Of a stretch of DNA of 64,000 bases, positions 1 through 12,308 are shown in pieces. The DNA is from Myotis daubentonii (Eukaryota > Chordata > Mammalia > Chiroptera > Vespertilionidae), in the NCBI RefSeq assembly GCF_963259705.1, contig NC_081850.1, forward strand, positions 38,339,167 through 38,403,166, written 5' to 3'. Under the pieces are notes generated by a model. It searched no databases. It saw nothing but the letters and a program-made list of their open reading frames with translations, and was not told the DNA's origin. Position 1 is the first letter of the stretch, and every line of letters starts with the position of its first letter. The position numbers and the translations under genes are program-made.

Positions 1-800
1 CAAATTCTCTATCTTCAAGGTCTTTTCTGCTTTAAGAAAGGCAGACAGATCCACAAACAAGTATTTTTAGTGAAGTGCATTAGCTGTAATAAAAGGTGTA
101 CAATTGGTGTTTTTGTTGTTACTGTTGTTGTTTGTTTGGCTAAGTACAATGTGTTCAGAGAATTAAGTCAGTTCTCTACTCTAGGAGTCAGGTCTATAGT
201 TAAATGAGCAAATGAGCAGACATTTTCCTTAAGTTTTGTTTCCTGATTATAAAAAAAGAAAAATTATGAACACCTAGATTCAATAATTTTCTTTTAACGA
301 AAAGGCTTGTGAATTTCTCCGAGATGAGAAATATGTGTATTTTTAAGCACTATGGGCAGACAAAGGTGTCTGCTCCCAGAAAAATAATAGAGGTCATCTC
401 TTCAATGAACAAGCCTTCTGAACGCTGAAGAGAGAGGCCTTAGGGTCTTTGGCTTTTTCTGTTAAACAGAAAACTGACTTTTAGGAACATTAGTCGGCAT
501 AAACTTAAAAAGAAAAATTGTCTATTTTTATTTTATTCCTCAGAGAAATTTATCCTCCTTCGGCCTTCTGCCTCCGACTCATGTCTTTTTTAAATTAAAT
601 CTGACCCTGGAGATGCTGTTAAGTTAGGTCAGTTTTGCTGTGGACTGACTTTTGAAAGCACATTTTAATTTCAGCATCCATGCAGCCGCGCACTACTGAA
701 TTGAATAGGCTGTGGTTATGGGAACGACAGGAACTGAGACGGAACCAAGAAATATGTTACTAGAGAAACCTTTTGAGAGCTGACAGATTTTAAGTCACTC
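1..800. other. Unique intergenic sequence, nothing recognised
   Basis: AT-rich non-repetitive DNA with a few (GTT)n-like runs near 110-135. No exon, RNA gene or transposon end was seen. Confidence 0.5.
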
Positions 801-986
801 TTAATAAGGTCTGATAGGTTCAGGAATAACATGTTCTAGGATCCAGGAAAGCAGCTTTTCGCCCATCCTTACCATTGGGGAATTATCTTCATCCTCACGT
901 GGCTGCAAGCTGAACAAGTAAACCGAATTGAAATGGGTCTCGGTGAGCTGTGCTGCATAAATCTGAATCTTGGGCATCAATAACAT
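801..986 (-). other. Unrecognised 61-codon ORF with a donor-like site
   Basis: The minus strand is open for 61 codons (MLLMPKIQIY to PEPIRPY) in otherwise unique sequence, with fairly balanced codon use and no obvious repeat. A GTAAGG donor-like site follows the codons for DEDNSPM at about 875, so an exon ending there is possible. The upstream AG (CTTAGCAAG) has only a weak pyrimidine tract. I do not recognise the protein. The ORF may be chance, a relic, or an exon of an unannotated transcript. Confidence 0.2.
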
Positions 987-1567
987 TATCTTGCTAAGTG
1001 CTTAGGAAGGGCTGTGCTGCTAGCATCTGGGATGCATTTTAATTCCGTTTGCATAAAACAAAGAATAATCCTTTAGGCTCTTCTAAAAAAGAAAAGATGG
1101 TTGAGAGATTTCAGCTTAGCTTCTGTTGATCAATGGTGAATCCTAATATAATAGAAAGTTAAGTATTTCCCAAAGGCCTCCATGGACCACTAGTTCTGAG
1201 GGAAGACGGTGGCTATTATGTGGGGGGAAATGTTCCAGGATCAAGTGAGCCTGGAGAACCCTGCAGCAAACTGATTGTAAAAAAAGAAAAAGGTTGTTGT
1301 TGTTTTGTTTTGTTTTGTTTTTATGTGTTGCAGGGTTTCTACGAATCTTTAATTATGAATTTCCAGGAGGACAATAGAGATGGAAGATCTAAAATGTTGA
1401 GTGTTCCCTTCGCAAGACATCTTTTGAGGGACAGGCAAGGCTGTGTTATGACTTTCATGTGCCCTTCCCTTCTTTCATAAGCAAATGTTAAGAATTCTGT
1501 TTTATAATTGTATTGGTAGAAAGCTGAATATATTAATATTATATAACAAAACATCTTATCTGACCTA

Positions 1568-1741
1568 AGAGGGAAGGTGGGGGAGGGTGGGTGGGTGGCA
1601 GGTAATCAACCAAAGGCCTTGTATGCATATATGCATAACCCATGGACACAGACAATAGGATGGGGGGGGGCAGGAAGGGGTCAATGGAGGAAATAAGGGG
1701 ACATATGTAATACTTTCAACAATAAAAAATTATTTTAGAAG
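1568..1741 (+). mobile_element. 5'-truncated L1 3' end with long target-site duplication
   Basis: The sequence from gagggaaggtgggggagg to aacaataaaaaattatttta is the L1 3' UTR end also seen at 12500-12665 and 55170-55355. A 32-bp direct repeat with two mismatches flanks it (1535-1566 and 1742-1773, starting aatattatataacaaaacat). Confidence 0.8.
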
Positions 1742-2039
1742 AATATTATATAACAAAACATTTTATCTTACCTTAAACATGTTTTTGCTTATAACTTTAA
1801 CAGAAATTATAATACCTTTGTGAGCCCCTAAAAGCATTGTGGACTCTAGGTATTGTGCCTACTGTGTGTAATAGTTAAGTGACACCTGGGGACAGGTTGT
1901 ACATAGGAGTGAGCCTCTGCACAAAACATAGACAGGGGGCTCTGGAGACACAATATGGCATCCCATCAGAGGCGCTGAGATGGCGTTGCAAGGTCATTCC
2001 GTTCCTTCAAGCTACTGTAACTGAAGAAATGAAAGGGGA

Positions 2040-2040
<1 letters not shown>

Positions 2041-2086
<46 letters not shown>
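2041..2086 (+). repeat. (AC)n microsatellite
   Basis: 23 uninterrupted AC units. Confidence 0.98.
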
Positions 2087-2088
<2 letters not shown>

Positions 2089-2089
2089 T

Positions 2090-2800
2090 GGCATGAGAGC
2101 CGACTGTGGCAAACCTCCATGTCACTACTTCTATGTGAACTCGATCCATTGAGAAATGTTCCCTTAAACTAAAATACTCTTATCTATTTTTACACGTTCA
2201 GTATAAATCTATACAGAGTTAGATAAACTAGCTGGAAAAAATAGATTCTTAGTTACTCACTTCTATTTATGAATCTAGCTACCCATTCACACTCAGGGCA
2301 TCTTTGAGAGGAAAAGTTCCTTAGTTCAGCTGGATGTCACCAACCTTGATTATATACATGACTTTCAATGTGTGGCTTTATTATTTTGTCATGGTGACCT
2401 CAGTGGCCAGAGAGGATGAAAAATGAGCAGCATGAATACTTTCTTGATAACTGAAGTGGGGTAAGGAGCTGTGGGGAAGGCTCACAGTGACTTGGGCATG
2501 ACACCAAATTTGACTTCACCAAAGACTGGCGATTCATCCAGAAAGATAAATTAGTAAAGGGAATTTTCTCTATAGCCTGGAGATGTTCAGCTGCAGAACC
2601 ATGTGTTTTGTTTTTCTACTAGAAGTATCTTTACTCAAAAATAAATTGCCACTTTCTGGCTCAGGAGCAAAGGTACACGGATCCTAGAAATACACCGCAC
2701 TTTAGTACATTATAAAAGCGGCATTTAAAGTTAGTGCAGAAAAGATGGATTATTTAATAAGTGACACCAGGCCACTGACTAGCCATTTGTGACCAAAATA
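2090..2800. other. Unique intergenic sequence, nothing recognised
   Basis: AT-rich, without transposon ends or a coding signature that I can support. Confidence 0.4.
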
Positions 2801-2804
2801 AATT

Positions 2805-3049
2805 GGATCTCCATCTCACCCCTTACATCCAAGTAAATTCCAGATGCTTCAAAAACAAAAATCTAATAGAATGAAATCTTAGGAATGCTTAAAAGAAACA
2901 TAAGTGGATATTGTTTATAATCTTGGAGGGAGAAGGCTTTTCTAAGCATGACACAAACTGATTCAGATAACTACATTAAATTTGAAGGATTTCTATACCA
3001 AATAATTGAAAACAAAGGGTCAAAAGAAACCCTGAGAAAATCATGCCTA
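2805..3049 (+). mobile_element. Old sense-strand L1 relic
   Basis: The order of segments (ccatctcaccccttacatcc, aattccagatg, gataactacattaaatttga) follows the C-terminal part of L1 ORF2 in old mammalian L1 families. It has many frame breaks. The Helitron at 3050 interrupts it. Confidence 0.5.
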
Positions 3050-3212
3050 TCTATAATAATAAAAGCGTAATATGCTAATTAGACCGGGTGTCCTTACGGA
3101 CAAAGCTGGGGTTGCAAAGGAAGCCTGGTCCCTGGTGCCAGAGGGAAGCTGGTGCCAGCAGCCGGGGGAAAGAAGACCTACTCTTGCATGATTTCATGCA
3201 TCAGGCCTCTCG
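3050..3212 (+). mobile_element. Short HeliBat-type Helitron
   Basis: It begins TCTATAATAATAAAAGCG after an A and ends with the hairpin tgcatgatttcatgca followed by tcaggcctctcg before a T. The length of 163 bp marks a deletion derivative with no Rep/helicase coding. An ORF that crosses it is incidental. Confidence 0.8.
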
Positions 3213-3479
3213 TATATTATACAAATATAAACTAATATATTCTCCTTACAGCAAGTTGGGTAAATATAAAAAAAAGTTGAAAGAACAGAATTACCCATAG
3301 CTCCTCCACTCAAAGACACTACTGTTAGCATGTACTTAAAAAATTATTTTTTCTCTACTTTATTTTTTACAAATATGATATCATATTCTAAAATAATTTT
3401 GTGTTTGGCTTTCCTCACTTAGCAAATCTTATCACATCATTTAAAAAATTCCTTTGCAAACACTATTTTAATGGCTATA

Positions 3480-4010
3480 AAATATTTCATAATTTTTCTA
3501 ATAATTTTCTTTATCGCTCAACATTTAAGTTGTTTCTAAATTTTCATCAGTGAACATCTCTATGCATAAAGCCCTTTCTTTTTTCTTTTTCTTCAGGATC
3601 TTCCCATTAGTGTAATTCTTGGAAGTGGATTACTGTATTCCAGGGTGTCAAGGCTCTTTATACAAACAACTAAATTGCTTATTGTTATTTACACTCCCAT
3701 CAGAATTAAGAAAAAGTTCATGTCTTATTATGCTCCTGCAAACATTTGATATTATTATTAAAAACAAAACCAAAAACCTTTGCTACTTTGATAGGCATAG
3801 CTGAAGTCTTTTCATTTGCATTTCTTTGTTGCTAAAACTGAATATTTTTCTGCTATGTCTGTTAACCACCTTTTGTTCTTTCGTAAGTGTGTGTGTGTGT
3901 GTCCTTTCTATTATGTCCTTTACCCATCCGTCAACTGCGTCTTAGTCTTTTTCTTACCAAGTTGCAATAATTCTTCATATGTCAAGGGTGTTCATAAATA
4001 TTTTTAAATT
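3480..4010 (-). mobile_element. Old antisense L1 relic
   Basis: Segments such as ttgtttctaaattttcatc, ggaagtggattactg and catttctttgttgctaaaac match the antisense pattern of ancient L1M 3' regions. It is strongly diverged, with many breaks. Confidence 0.5.
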
Positions 4011-4029
4011 CTAAAATAATCATAAACTT

Positions 4030-5238
4030 ACAGAATATTTGCAAGTTCAGTATAAAGAACAACATCCTTTTTAAAAAAAAAACAAACCTGTGGCATTCCT
4101 GCAAATGTTGCCTCCAGTTCATAGTTTAACTTTTCATTAGGATTTAGTTTTAATTTTAGGCTTAAAATTTGAGTGTACTGGGAATTTTTATCTGAATTAT
4201 TTAATCTTTTCTACGATAGATAGCTTTCCCTGCTTGAGAAATTAAATATTTACTTCTATTTTTGTCAAGATCTTTTTAAATGGTTTGATCTACTTTACTT
4301 TTATCCTTTAGTTCACCCAAAATATGAGGTGAATATCTGAATTGATTTTCCCCAAAATACTTAGAGTGTCTTCCAAACAATTTATTAAATAATCTTTCCT
4401 TTTGTTATTGGCTTGCAATGTTCTATTGATCACATGTTAAATTCTTGCATAAAGTAGAGTCTGTTTTGTGCATGTGTCTACCTAGTCCTGTCTGTACTAT
4501 ATGTCTTAATTTATTATAGCTTTGGGTAAGTCTATTCCCCTTTAATATAGTCATTTATTTTCCCAAACTTTATAATTATTTTTTAGATAAAAAATTGTGT
4601 CTTTATTTGGCATTGAATTATACATATAAAATATGATAGACTAACACATTTGCAAAATGTGGCCTCTCTATCAAAGAACATACCTCTCCTTTTATGTTTT
4701 AGCAGTTTGGGGTTTTTTAAATATAGCCCTTTACATTTCCTAGGATGTTAGAATACATTGCAAATAGAATCTTTCCATTGCATTTTATTGTTTTGTAACT
4801 GCTGCTGTATTAAGAACAAGCAAGAATGTTGTCCAATAACAGAGAGCCAGTTGCATATCTATTTTATGTCTGTCTATTACCTTACTGAGCTTTAAGTAAT
4901 TCCAGAAATTTCATTTTATAATCATAGTTTTTCTCATGCAGAATATCATTCATAAGTAATGGTAATTGTTTCCTCTTTTCCAAAATTTAGATCTCATTTC
5001 TGTGTACTGTCTGCATTGCCACAATTGTAATTCAATGTTAAATAATAATGGTGGACGTTATATACTGATTTTGTCTCTAATTTTAATGAATTTGTTTCTG
5101 TGGAGGATTGTGTGGCTATAGATTATTTATACATATAAATTTTGGCTTACATAGAGCTTTGGGTCTCTTTAATGCAGTGATAAAAGGGTGACCATTGGTC
5201 CTAGGTTTTGTTATTTATTTCATGGCTACTATATTTTT
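4030..5238. other. AT-rich intergenic stretch, possibly more old L1
   Basis: The sequence is strongly A+T biased, and some phrases look like antisense L1M. I cannot define ends or a family. Nothing coding was seen. Confidence 0.3.
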
Positions 5239-5255
5239 AGTCTGAATATTTTAGG

Positions 5256-5390
5256 TTGTTTTTTTTTTTTAATTGATTTTAGAATAGGGATCAAACCTGC
5301 AACCTGGGTTTGTGCCCTGACTGGGAATCGAACCAGCCACCTTTTGGTGTATGTGATAACGCTCCAACCACTGAGCCACCGGGCCAAGGC
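5256..5390 (-). mobile_element. Short tRNA-derived SINE
   Basis: Poly(T) on plus, then an antisense body with a B-box-like gggaatcgaacc and an A-box-like ccactgagcca. A duplication starting agtctgaatatttt flanks it at 5239 and 5391. It lacks the CT-rich middle seen in the longer copies. Confidence 0.8.
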
Positions 5391-5714
5391 AGTCTGAATA
5401 TTTTTAAGGCAGTAAAACCAGGTGCCTGCTTTAGTCATGAAACAAATATACCAAAAAATAAAATAAAAGTTTTTTTGATCCTTTAAAATATACAGAGAGA
5501 ACACCTAGTTTTAAGCTATGTTAATTTTGGGTGAATTATTCAAGGTCAAACTTGTATAATGAACCTCCAGGTAACTGAATATGTTAACTTATTTAAAATA
5601 ACAGTATTGTTATTTTAAAGTTGGTATCTGTTGGCTTAGACTTCCATAATTACTAACTTTGTTCCAGAATAATTCATCTATAGTACTTCAATAATTAGGG
5701 AGTAGGGTCAGTTG

Positions 5715-5985
5715 TTTTTATTTACTTATTCATTTATTTAATTTTAATTTTTTGTTGTTGTTGTTAATCCTCATCCAAGGATATTTTCCATTGATTTTTA
5801 GAGAGAGTGGAAGGGACGGGGAGAGACACACAGAGAGAAACATCGATGTGAGAGAGGCACATTGATTGCTTGCCTCTGGGGTTGAGCCTGCAACTGAGGT
5901 ACGTACTCTTGACTGGAATCAAACTTGGGACCCTTCAATCCGCAGGCAGGTTGATGCTCTATCCACTGAGCCAAACTGGGTAGGG
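5715..5985 (-). mobile_element. Ves-type SINE, long-tail form
   Basis: Antisense body with A and B boxes, a GAGA-rich middle and the tail aatcctcatccaaggatatt. The duplication tagggtcagttg is present on both sides. Confidence 0.85.
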
Positions 5986-6317
5986 TAGGGTCAGTTGCCT
6001 TTAAAGTCACTTTTGGTCTGAGCTCGAATCATAGTCATAGTGTTTACACATCAAAGAATGCTCTTTTTTCTTTTATCTATTAAATTCAATTCATCCACAA
6101 ATGGTAGACATTAAAAACGAGTTAAAAGGCAACCATATTTTATCCTGTTGGAAAAATGTAGTAATCTGTGAAGGGACCATTTCTTTTGAATGTGACTCTT
6201 GAAGTAATCAACAGGGTGGATTCTTCAGTGGGCCTGTGATATGTGAGTGCAGCTGGCCTAGAACCAATTCCTATCTATGGAATCATAAGTCAGGGCATGA
6301 AAATAAATGGTATAGTC

Positions 6318-6529
6318 CAGTGGTCGGCAAACTCATTAGTCAACAGAGCCAAATATCAACAGTACAACGATTGAAATTTCTTCTGAGAGCCAATTTTTTA
6401 AAACTTAAACTATATAGGTAGGTATGTTGTTATTAACTTCATTAGGGTGCTCCTAAGGCTTAGGAAGAGCCACACTCAAGGGGCCAAAGAGCCACATGTG
6501 GCTCTCGAGACGCAGTTTGCCGACCACTG
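6318..6529. mobile_element. Non-autonomous hAT element
   Basis: The terminal inverted repeats are cagtggtcggcaaact and agtttgccgaccactg, and the element is 212 bp. The flanks share atagtc within an imperfect 8-bp duplication. It has no transposase coding. Confidence 0.85.
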
Positions 6530-6670
6530 GATAGTCTAATGTTGTCCCTAGAGACTTCTTCACATGGTAGTAAAGAGTGTAACAAAGATTTGGGGTGAAA
6601 TAGTTATACATAAAGCCATCTGTGTCCTAGGAGATTCATCATATACCACCTGGAAAAGTCAGATTTACAG

Positions 6671-6884
6671 TTTTTTAAAAATATATTTTTATTGATTTCA
6701 GAAAGGGAGGGAGAGGGAGAGAGACCTAGAAACATCAATGATGAGAAACATTGATGGGCTGCCTCCTGCACACCCTGCACTGGGGTTTGAGACCGCAACC
6801 CAGGCATATGCCCAGACCGGGAATCGAACCTTGACCTCCTGGTTCATAGGTGGATGCTCAACCACTGAACCATGCTGGCCAGCT
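6671..6884 (-). mobile_element. Ves-type SINE
   Basis: Antisense SINE with a poly(T)/TA-rich tail, a GA-rich middle, a B-box-like gggaatcgaacc and an end of atgctggccagc. The duplication is weak, suggesting an older insertion. Confidence 0.85.
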
Positions 6885-7787
6885 ATCACCGTGTTTTAAA
6901 TATGAGGAGCTCAGCATGTGGTTTACATGCAGCCAGCTTTACACATTTACTCTGACTGTATACTCTTGCAGTCATTTGAAATTATGACATTGCTCAAGGT
7001 TAGACCAACACACAAGCCAGATATGTGGTTTTGCTATATTAACTTCGATTTTTTTCCTTCTGATCCTTTGTTCTGCTTTGATATATATATTCTATCTACT
7101 CTGATATAGACTTAAGCAACTCAACAAATCCCAAAGCATATTTGTTCCTATTTAGTTATATTTTCAATTTCTGATGTGTTTCCTGGGTCTAGCCATCATT
7201 CTCCCTGATACCTAATTTGGATACACAATAGCTATCTGAGTATCTTATTTAGAGAAATAACGCTGCGTTTTCAGGTGGCATAACATATGAACCTTTAATT
7301 GGCTAATAGCAACCTCTGCTGGACTGTGAGTCTTCCCTCTCTCCCACACCCCAAAATTAGAGTATTCAAAAAATTATTTAAACACCCATTCATTTAAGAA
7401 CATAAACATCATAAAGAAGGTAAAATAGAAAATTAAAGTCAGAATTCCACCTACTCACCAGCATTTTTTAAATTATAGGTGTACATGTAAATATGAAATT
7501 GTATCACAGGGTGGCTTTGATTTACATTTTCTAATGACTAATCATGTTAAGCTTCTTTTCTTGTGCTTATTGGACATTTATAGTCTTTCATGAAGAAACG
7601 TTCAAATCCTTTGCCCATTACTTACTAGATCATTTGTTTTTTATTGTTGAGTTGTAAGGGCTTTTTAAAAATATATTCTGGAGACTAATCTCTTATCAGA
7701 TATATTATTTGTAAATATTCTTTCCTGTTCTGTGGTTTTCCTTTTCACTTTCTTGATAGTATCATTTGAAGTACAAAAGTTTTAAAT

Positions 7788-8009
7788 ATTTTTTAAAATA
7801 TACTTTATTGATTTTTTACAGAGAGGAAAGGAGAGGGAATAGAGCGTTAGAAACATCAATGAGCGAGAAACATCGATCAGCTGCCTCCTGCACACTCCCT
7901 ACTGGGGATGTGCCCGCAACCAAGGTACATGCCCTTGACCAGAATCGAACCTGGGACTCTTCAGTCCGCAGGCTGACGCTCTATCCACTGAGCCAAACCG
8001 GTTAGGGCT
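7788..8009 (-). mobile_element. Ves-type SINE inside old L1
   Basis: Antisense SINE flanked by the duplication aagtacaaaagtttt (left about 7769, right 8010). It carries A-box and B-box complements. Confidence 0.9.
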
Positions 8010-8936
8010 AAAGTACAAAAGTTTTTAATTTAGAAGTCCAACCTACCTACTTTTTCATTATTTGTGCTTTTGATGTCACATCTTTAAAAAAAAAGTCCCA
8101 ATAAAAGGCCACAAAGAATTACACATATGTTTTCTTCTGAAAATTTTGTGGTTTAGGCCTTTAATCTTTTTTAAGTTAATTTTTGTGATTGGTGTGAGGT
8201 AGGGATCCAAATTAATTCTTTTGCATGCAATGTCAATGTTCAGCTGTCCCAAAATTATTTGTTGACAAGACTGTTTCCCCACCCCCCACTGAAGGTCGTG
8301 GCACCTTTGTCATGTAACAATTGACCATACTTGTACTTTTCCTCCTGGACTTTCAATTCTATTCCATGGATCTCTATATCAATCCTTAGGTCAGCACCAC
8401 ACTGTCTTTATTTGGAGTCAATTTTTAAAATTGGGAACTGTGATTCCTCCTACTTTGATCTTTTTCATAATTGTGTTAACTATTTTTGAGCCCTTACAAT
8501 TCCATGTAAATTTTATAATCCACTTGTCAACTTCTAAAAAGAAAGTCAGATGGGATTCTGTTAGGGAGTATGCTGAATCTGTAGATCAGTTTGAAGAGTA
8601 TTGACATCTTAGGTGTTTTGACCCATGAACATAGGACGACTTTCCATTTAGTTAGATTTTCTTTATTTCAACACTGTTTTATAATTTTCAGAGCATATGT
8701 TTATACTTATTTAAATTCATTCCTATGTATTTTATTCTTTTCGGTGCTACTGTAAATGGAATTGTTTTCCTAACTTTACTTTTATATTTTTCATTGCAAG
8801 TATAAAAATACAATTGATTTGTATCCTGCAATGTTACTGAACTCGGTTTTTTCCTTTCAACAGTTTTGTTTTTTAAAGTGAGTCCTTAGGATTTTCTACA
8901 CACAAAAGCTTCTCATCTGTGAAGAGTGATAGTTTT

Positions 8937-9155
8937 TAAAAATATATATATTTTATTGATTTTTTACAGAGAGGAAGGGAAAGGGATAGAGAGCTAGAAA
9001 CATCGATGAGAGAGAAACATCGATCAGCCGCCTCCTGCACACCCCCTACTGGGGATGTGCCTGCAACCAAGGTACATGCCCTTGACCGGAATCGAACCTG
9101 GGACCCTTCAGTCCACAGGCCGACGTTCTATCCACTGAGCCAAATGGGGTAGGGC
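8937..9155 (-). mobile_element. Ves-type SINE inside old L1
   Basis: Antisense SINE with duplication aagagtgatagtttt on both sides. It is very similar to the copy at 7788, so both belong to a young subfamily. Confidence 0.9.
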
Positions 9156-10333
9156 AAGAGTGATAGTTTTATTCTTCTTTTCGAATTTGGATGTCTTTCC
9201 CTTTTCTTGTCTATTTGCCCTGGCTTGAAATTTTAGTACAATGTTGAAAAGAAGTGGCAAGAGGGGACAGCATGTCTTGTTCCTGATCTTAGGGAGAAAG
9301 ATTTCAATCTTTCATCATTAAGTATGAAGTTAGCTGTACATTTTTCATAGATGCCCTTCATCAGCTTAAGAAAGTTTCCCTCTAGCCCCAGTTTGCTGAT
9401 TGTTAGTGGTTTTTTTTTTAAAAAAAAAAAAACTGAAAAGGATTTGGGGTCTTGTCAAACAATTTTTCTGCATCTATTGAGATGATTGTGTACTTTCCTC
9501 CCATTCATTATATTCACATGATGTATTACATTGATTTTTGTATGTTGAGCCAACCTTTCATTCCTAGGACAAATCCTACTTGGTCATGGTATATAATCCT
9601 ATTTATGTACTGCTAGATTTGAATTACTTACATTTTATAGGGTATTTTTTGTATCTATATTCATAAGGGACATTGGTCTGATTTTCTTTTCATGAGATGT
9701 TGAGTGTTTAGTTTTGGTACTAGTACCATTGGCGTTTTAGAATGAATTAGGAAGTATTCTCTCCTCTTCTATTTTTGGAAATATTTTATGAAAGATTCTT
9801 TATTAAACATTTGGTAGAACTCACCAGTACTCTGATGGTTGGCTTTTCTTTGTGGGAAAATTTTTTATTACTCATTCAATCTGCTGTCTTTTGATTATGG
9901 TTTGCATGGTTCATAGAACAACGGGACAGAATATCAGCAAGGAAATAGAAAATCCATTTAGATTTTCTATTTCTTGAGTCAGATTCAGGAGTTTGTGTGT
10001 GTCCTTTAAAGAATTTGTCCATTTCATCTAGGTTATCTAATTTGTTTTTCATAGTATTTCTTACATCCTTTATATTTCTATAAGGTTGGTAATGGTGTCC
10101 CTTCTTTCATTCCTGAGATTCTATTCATTTTTTCATGGCCAGTCAGATTAAAGATTTTTCATTATTTTTTATCTTTCCAAAGTAACAACTTTTCATTCAT
10201 TTTTGCTATTGTTTTCTTTTCTCTATTTCCACTGTAATTTTATTGTTTCTTCTGCTTGCTTTGGTTTCAATTTATTCTTTTTTCTAGCTTAGTAAGATGG
10301 AAAGTTAGGCTGTTGATTTGACATCTTCCTTCT

Positions 10334-10565
10334 GTGTGTGTGTGTGTGTGTGTGTGTTTTTCAGTAATAGTTTATTGATTTTTAGAGAGAGGAGGAGGAG
10401 GAGAGAAAAACAACTCTGTGAGAGCGTAACACCCATCGGCTGCCTCTTGCACACCACCACGAGGGGGTAACCTGTGACCTGGGCATGTGCGCTGACTGAG
10501 AATCTAACCAGCAACCTTTCAGTATGCAAGATGATGCCCAACTAACAGCCACACCGGCCAGGGTA
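10334..10565 (-). mobile_element. Diverged SINE with a GT-repeat tail
   Basis: The duplication acatcttccttct lies at 10321 and 10566. The tail, facing left, has become a (GT)12 run at 10334-10357. The body is more diverged than the Ves copies around it. Confidence 0.85.
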
Positions 10566-11379
10566 ACATCTTCCTTCTTTTTAAATAGGCATTTACAGAT
10601 AAAAATTCCCCTTTGGGTGCTGTTTTTGATGCATCCTGTAAGTTTTAGTAAGGTGTGTGTGTGTGTGTGTTCCATTGTGTCAAAGAGTTTATATTTTCCC
10701 TCATAATTTTGTCTTTAACCCACTAGTTATTTATGAGTGTGTCAATTTCCACATATTTGAGTTTCCAAATGTCTTCCTGTACTGATTTCTAAAACATTCC
10801 ATGAAGGTCAGAGAACATATTTTTCATGATTTTAACTTTTAAAATGTATTAAGATTTGTTTCATGGCATACCATATGACCTGCTCTGGAGAATGTTCCAT
10901 GTGGTCTTGAGAAGAATGTGTATTTTGATGTTGTTGGGTAAAGTATTCTACAGATGTTTGTTAGGTATGGGTGGTTTGAAGTGTGACTAAATTTTCCTAT
11001 TTCCTTGCTGATATTCTGTCCCGTTGTTCTATCTATAATGAATGGTGGGGTTTTAAGGTCTCTAACTACTAATGTTAAATTGTGTATTTCCTTTCAGTTC
11101 TGTCAGCTTTGCTTCACATATTTTGGTGATATGTTTAAAACTGATATATCATCTTGAGTGATTAAACCTTTTATCCCTAAAAAAATATCGTCGTCTCTAG
11201 TGACAAATTCTGTCTTGAGGTGTATTTTGACTGATACTGGCTTAGCCACTGCTGCTGTCTTTTGATTATGGTTTGCATGGTACATCTTCCTCTGTCCTTT
11301 TATTTTCAACCTATTTATATCTGTCTTTGGATCTAAAGTGTCTCTTGTAACAGCATATAGTTGGACCCTTTTTTTTTTT

Positions 11380-12308
11380 TTTTTACAAAAAAGGTATATT
11401 TTATAGCTAAATATAATCCAGAAACATGTGTACTTTTAAAAATCACCTTTAAGAAAATGAAGGGTTTTTATGGTTTCACAACTTACATTTAAGTCTTTTA
11501 CCCATTTTGAGTTTATTCTTGTGTATGGTGTAAGTTGGTGGTCTAGTTTCATTTTTTTTACATGTATCTGCCCAATTTTCCCAGCACCATTTATTGAAGA
11601 GACTCTCTTGACTCCATTGTATGCTCTTGCCTCCTTTGTCAAATATGAATTGAGCATCATGGCTTGGGTCTATTTCTGGGTTCTATGTTCTGTTCCCTTG
11701 ATCTATATGCCTGTTCTTATGACAGTACCAGGCTGTTTTGATTACGGTGGCTTTGTAGTATAACTTGAAATCTGGTATTGTGATTCCTCCAACTTTGTTT
11801 TTCTTTCTCAAAATTGCTGCAGCTATTCCAGGCCTTTTTTGATTCCATATAAATTTTTGGAGTATTTGTTCTAGCTCTGTGAAATATGCCATTGGTATTT
11901 TAACCTGCAGATTGCCTTGGGTACTATGGACATTTTAATGTTGATTCTACCAATCCATGAACATGGTATAGTCTTCCACTTGTTTTTATCTTCTTCAATC
12001 TCTTTTTTCAATGTCCTGTAGTTTTCCGAGTATATGTCTCTTGCCTCTTTGGTTAACTTCATGCCTAAGTATCTTAATTTTTTTTGTTGCAATGGTAAAT
12101 GGGATTGTTTCTCTTTCTGAGAATTCATTATTGGTGTATAAAAAAACCATCGATTTTTGGGTGTTGATTTTGTATCTTGCTACATTGCCAAATTCATCTA
12201 TTAAATCTAGTTTTTTGGTGGAGTCTTTAGGGTTTTCTATGTACATTATCATGTCATCTGTGAATAATGAGAGTTTTACTTCCTCCTTTCCAATTTGGAT
12301 GCCTTAGA
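11380..12308 (-). mobile_element. Inverted 5' half of a twin-primed L1
   Basis: The minus strand encodes pieces of L1 ORF2 from the reverse transcriptase FTDD catalytic motif (near 12260) into the C-terminal region, including [16 protein letters not shown] and [20 protein letters not shown]. Stops and frameshifts break it. It abuts the sense-strand 3' end at 12309, the layout expected from twin priming with a deletion at the junction. Confidence 0.85.

Larger units (their letters stand above)
7485..11375 (-). mobile_element. Old antisense L1 (ORF2 and 3' part), interrupted by three SINEs
   Basis: Read on the minus strand, the order from right to left is the L1 endonuclease region (about 11340-10850), the reverse transcriptase region (about 10000-8300) and the 3' end near 7490. 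Phrases such as cttgttcctgatctta, tttttctgcatctattgaga and ttctggagaatgttcc mark it. It is full of stops and frameshifts, with SINEs at 7788, 8937 and 10334 inserted later. No intact ORF remains. Confidence 0.85.

Noticed and set aside
1879..2172. 97-codon ORF across the (AC)n run
   Set aside because: It is carried by the microsatellite (TH repeats), with no other coding evidence.
11436..12252. Reverse-transcriptase-like peptides on minus
   Set aside because: These are fragments of L1 ORF2 in a truncated, inverted copy with stops and frameshifts, not a separate gene.
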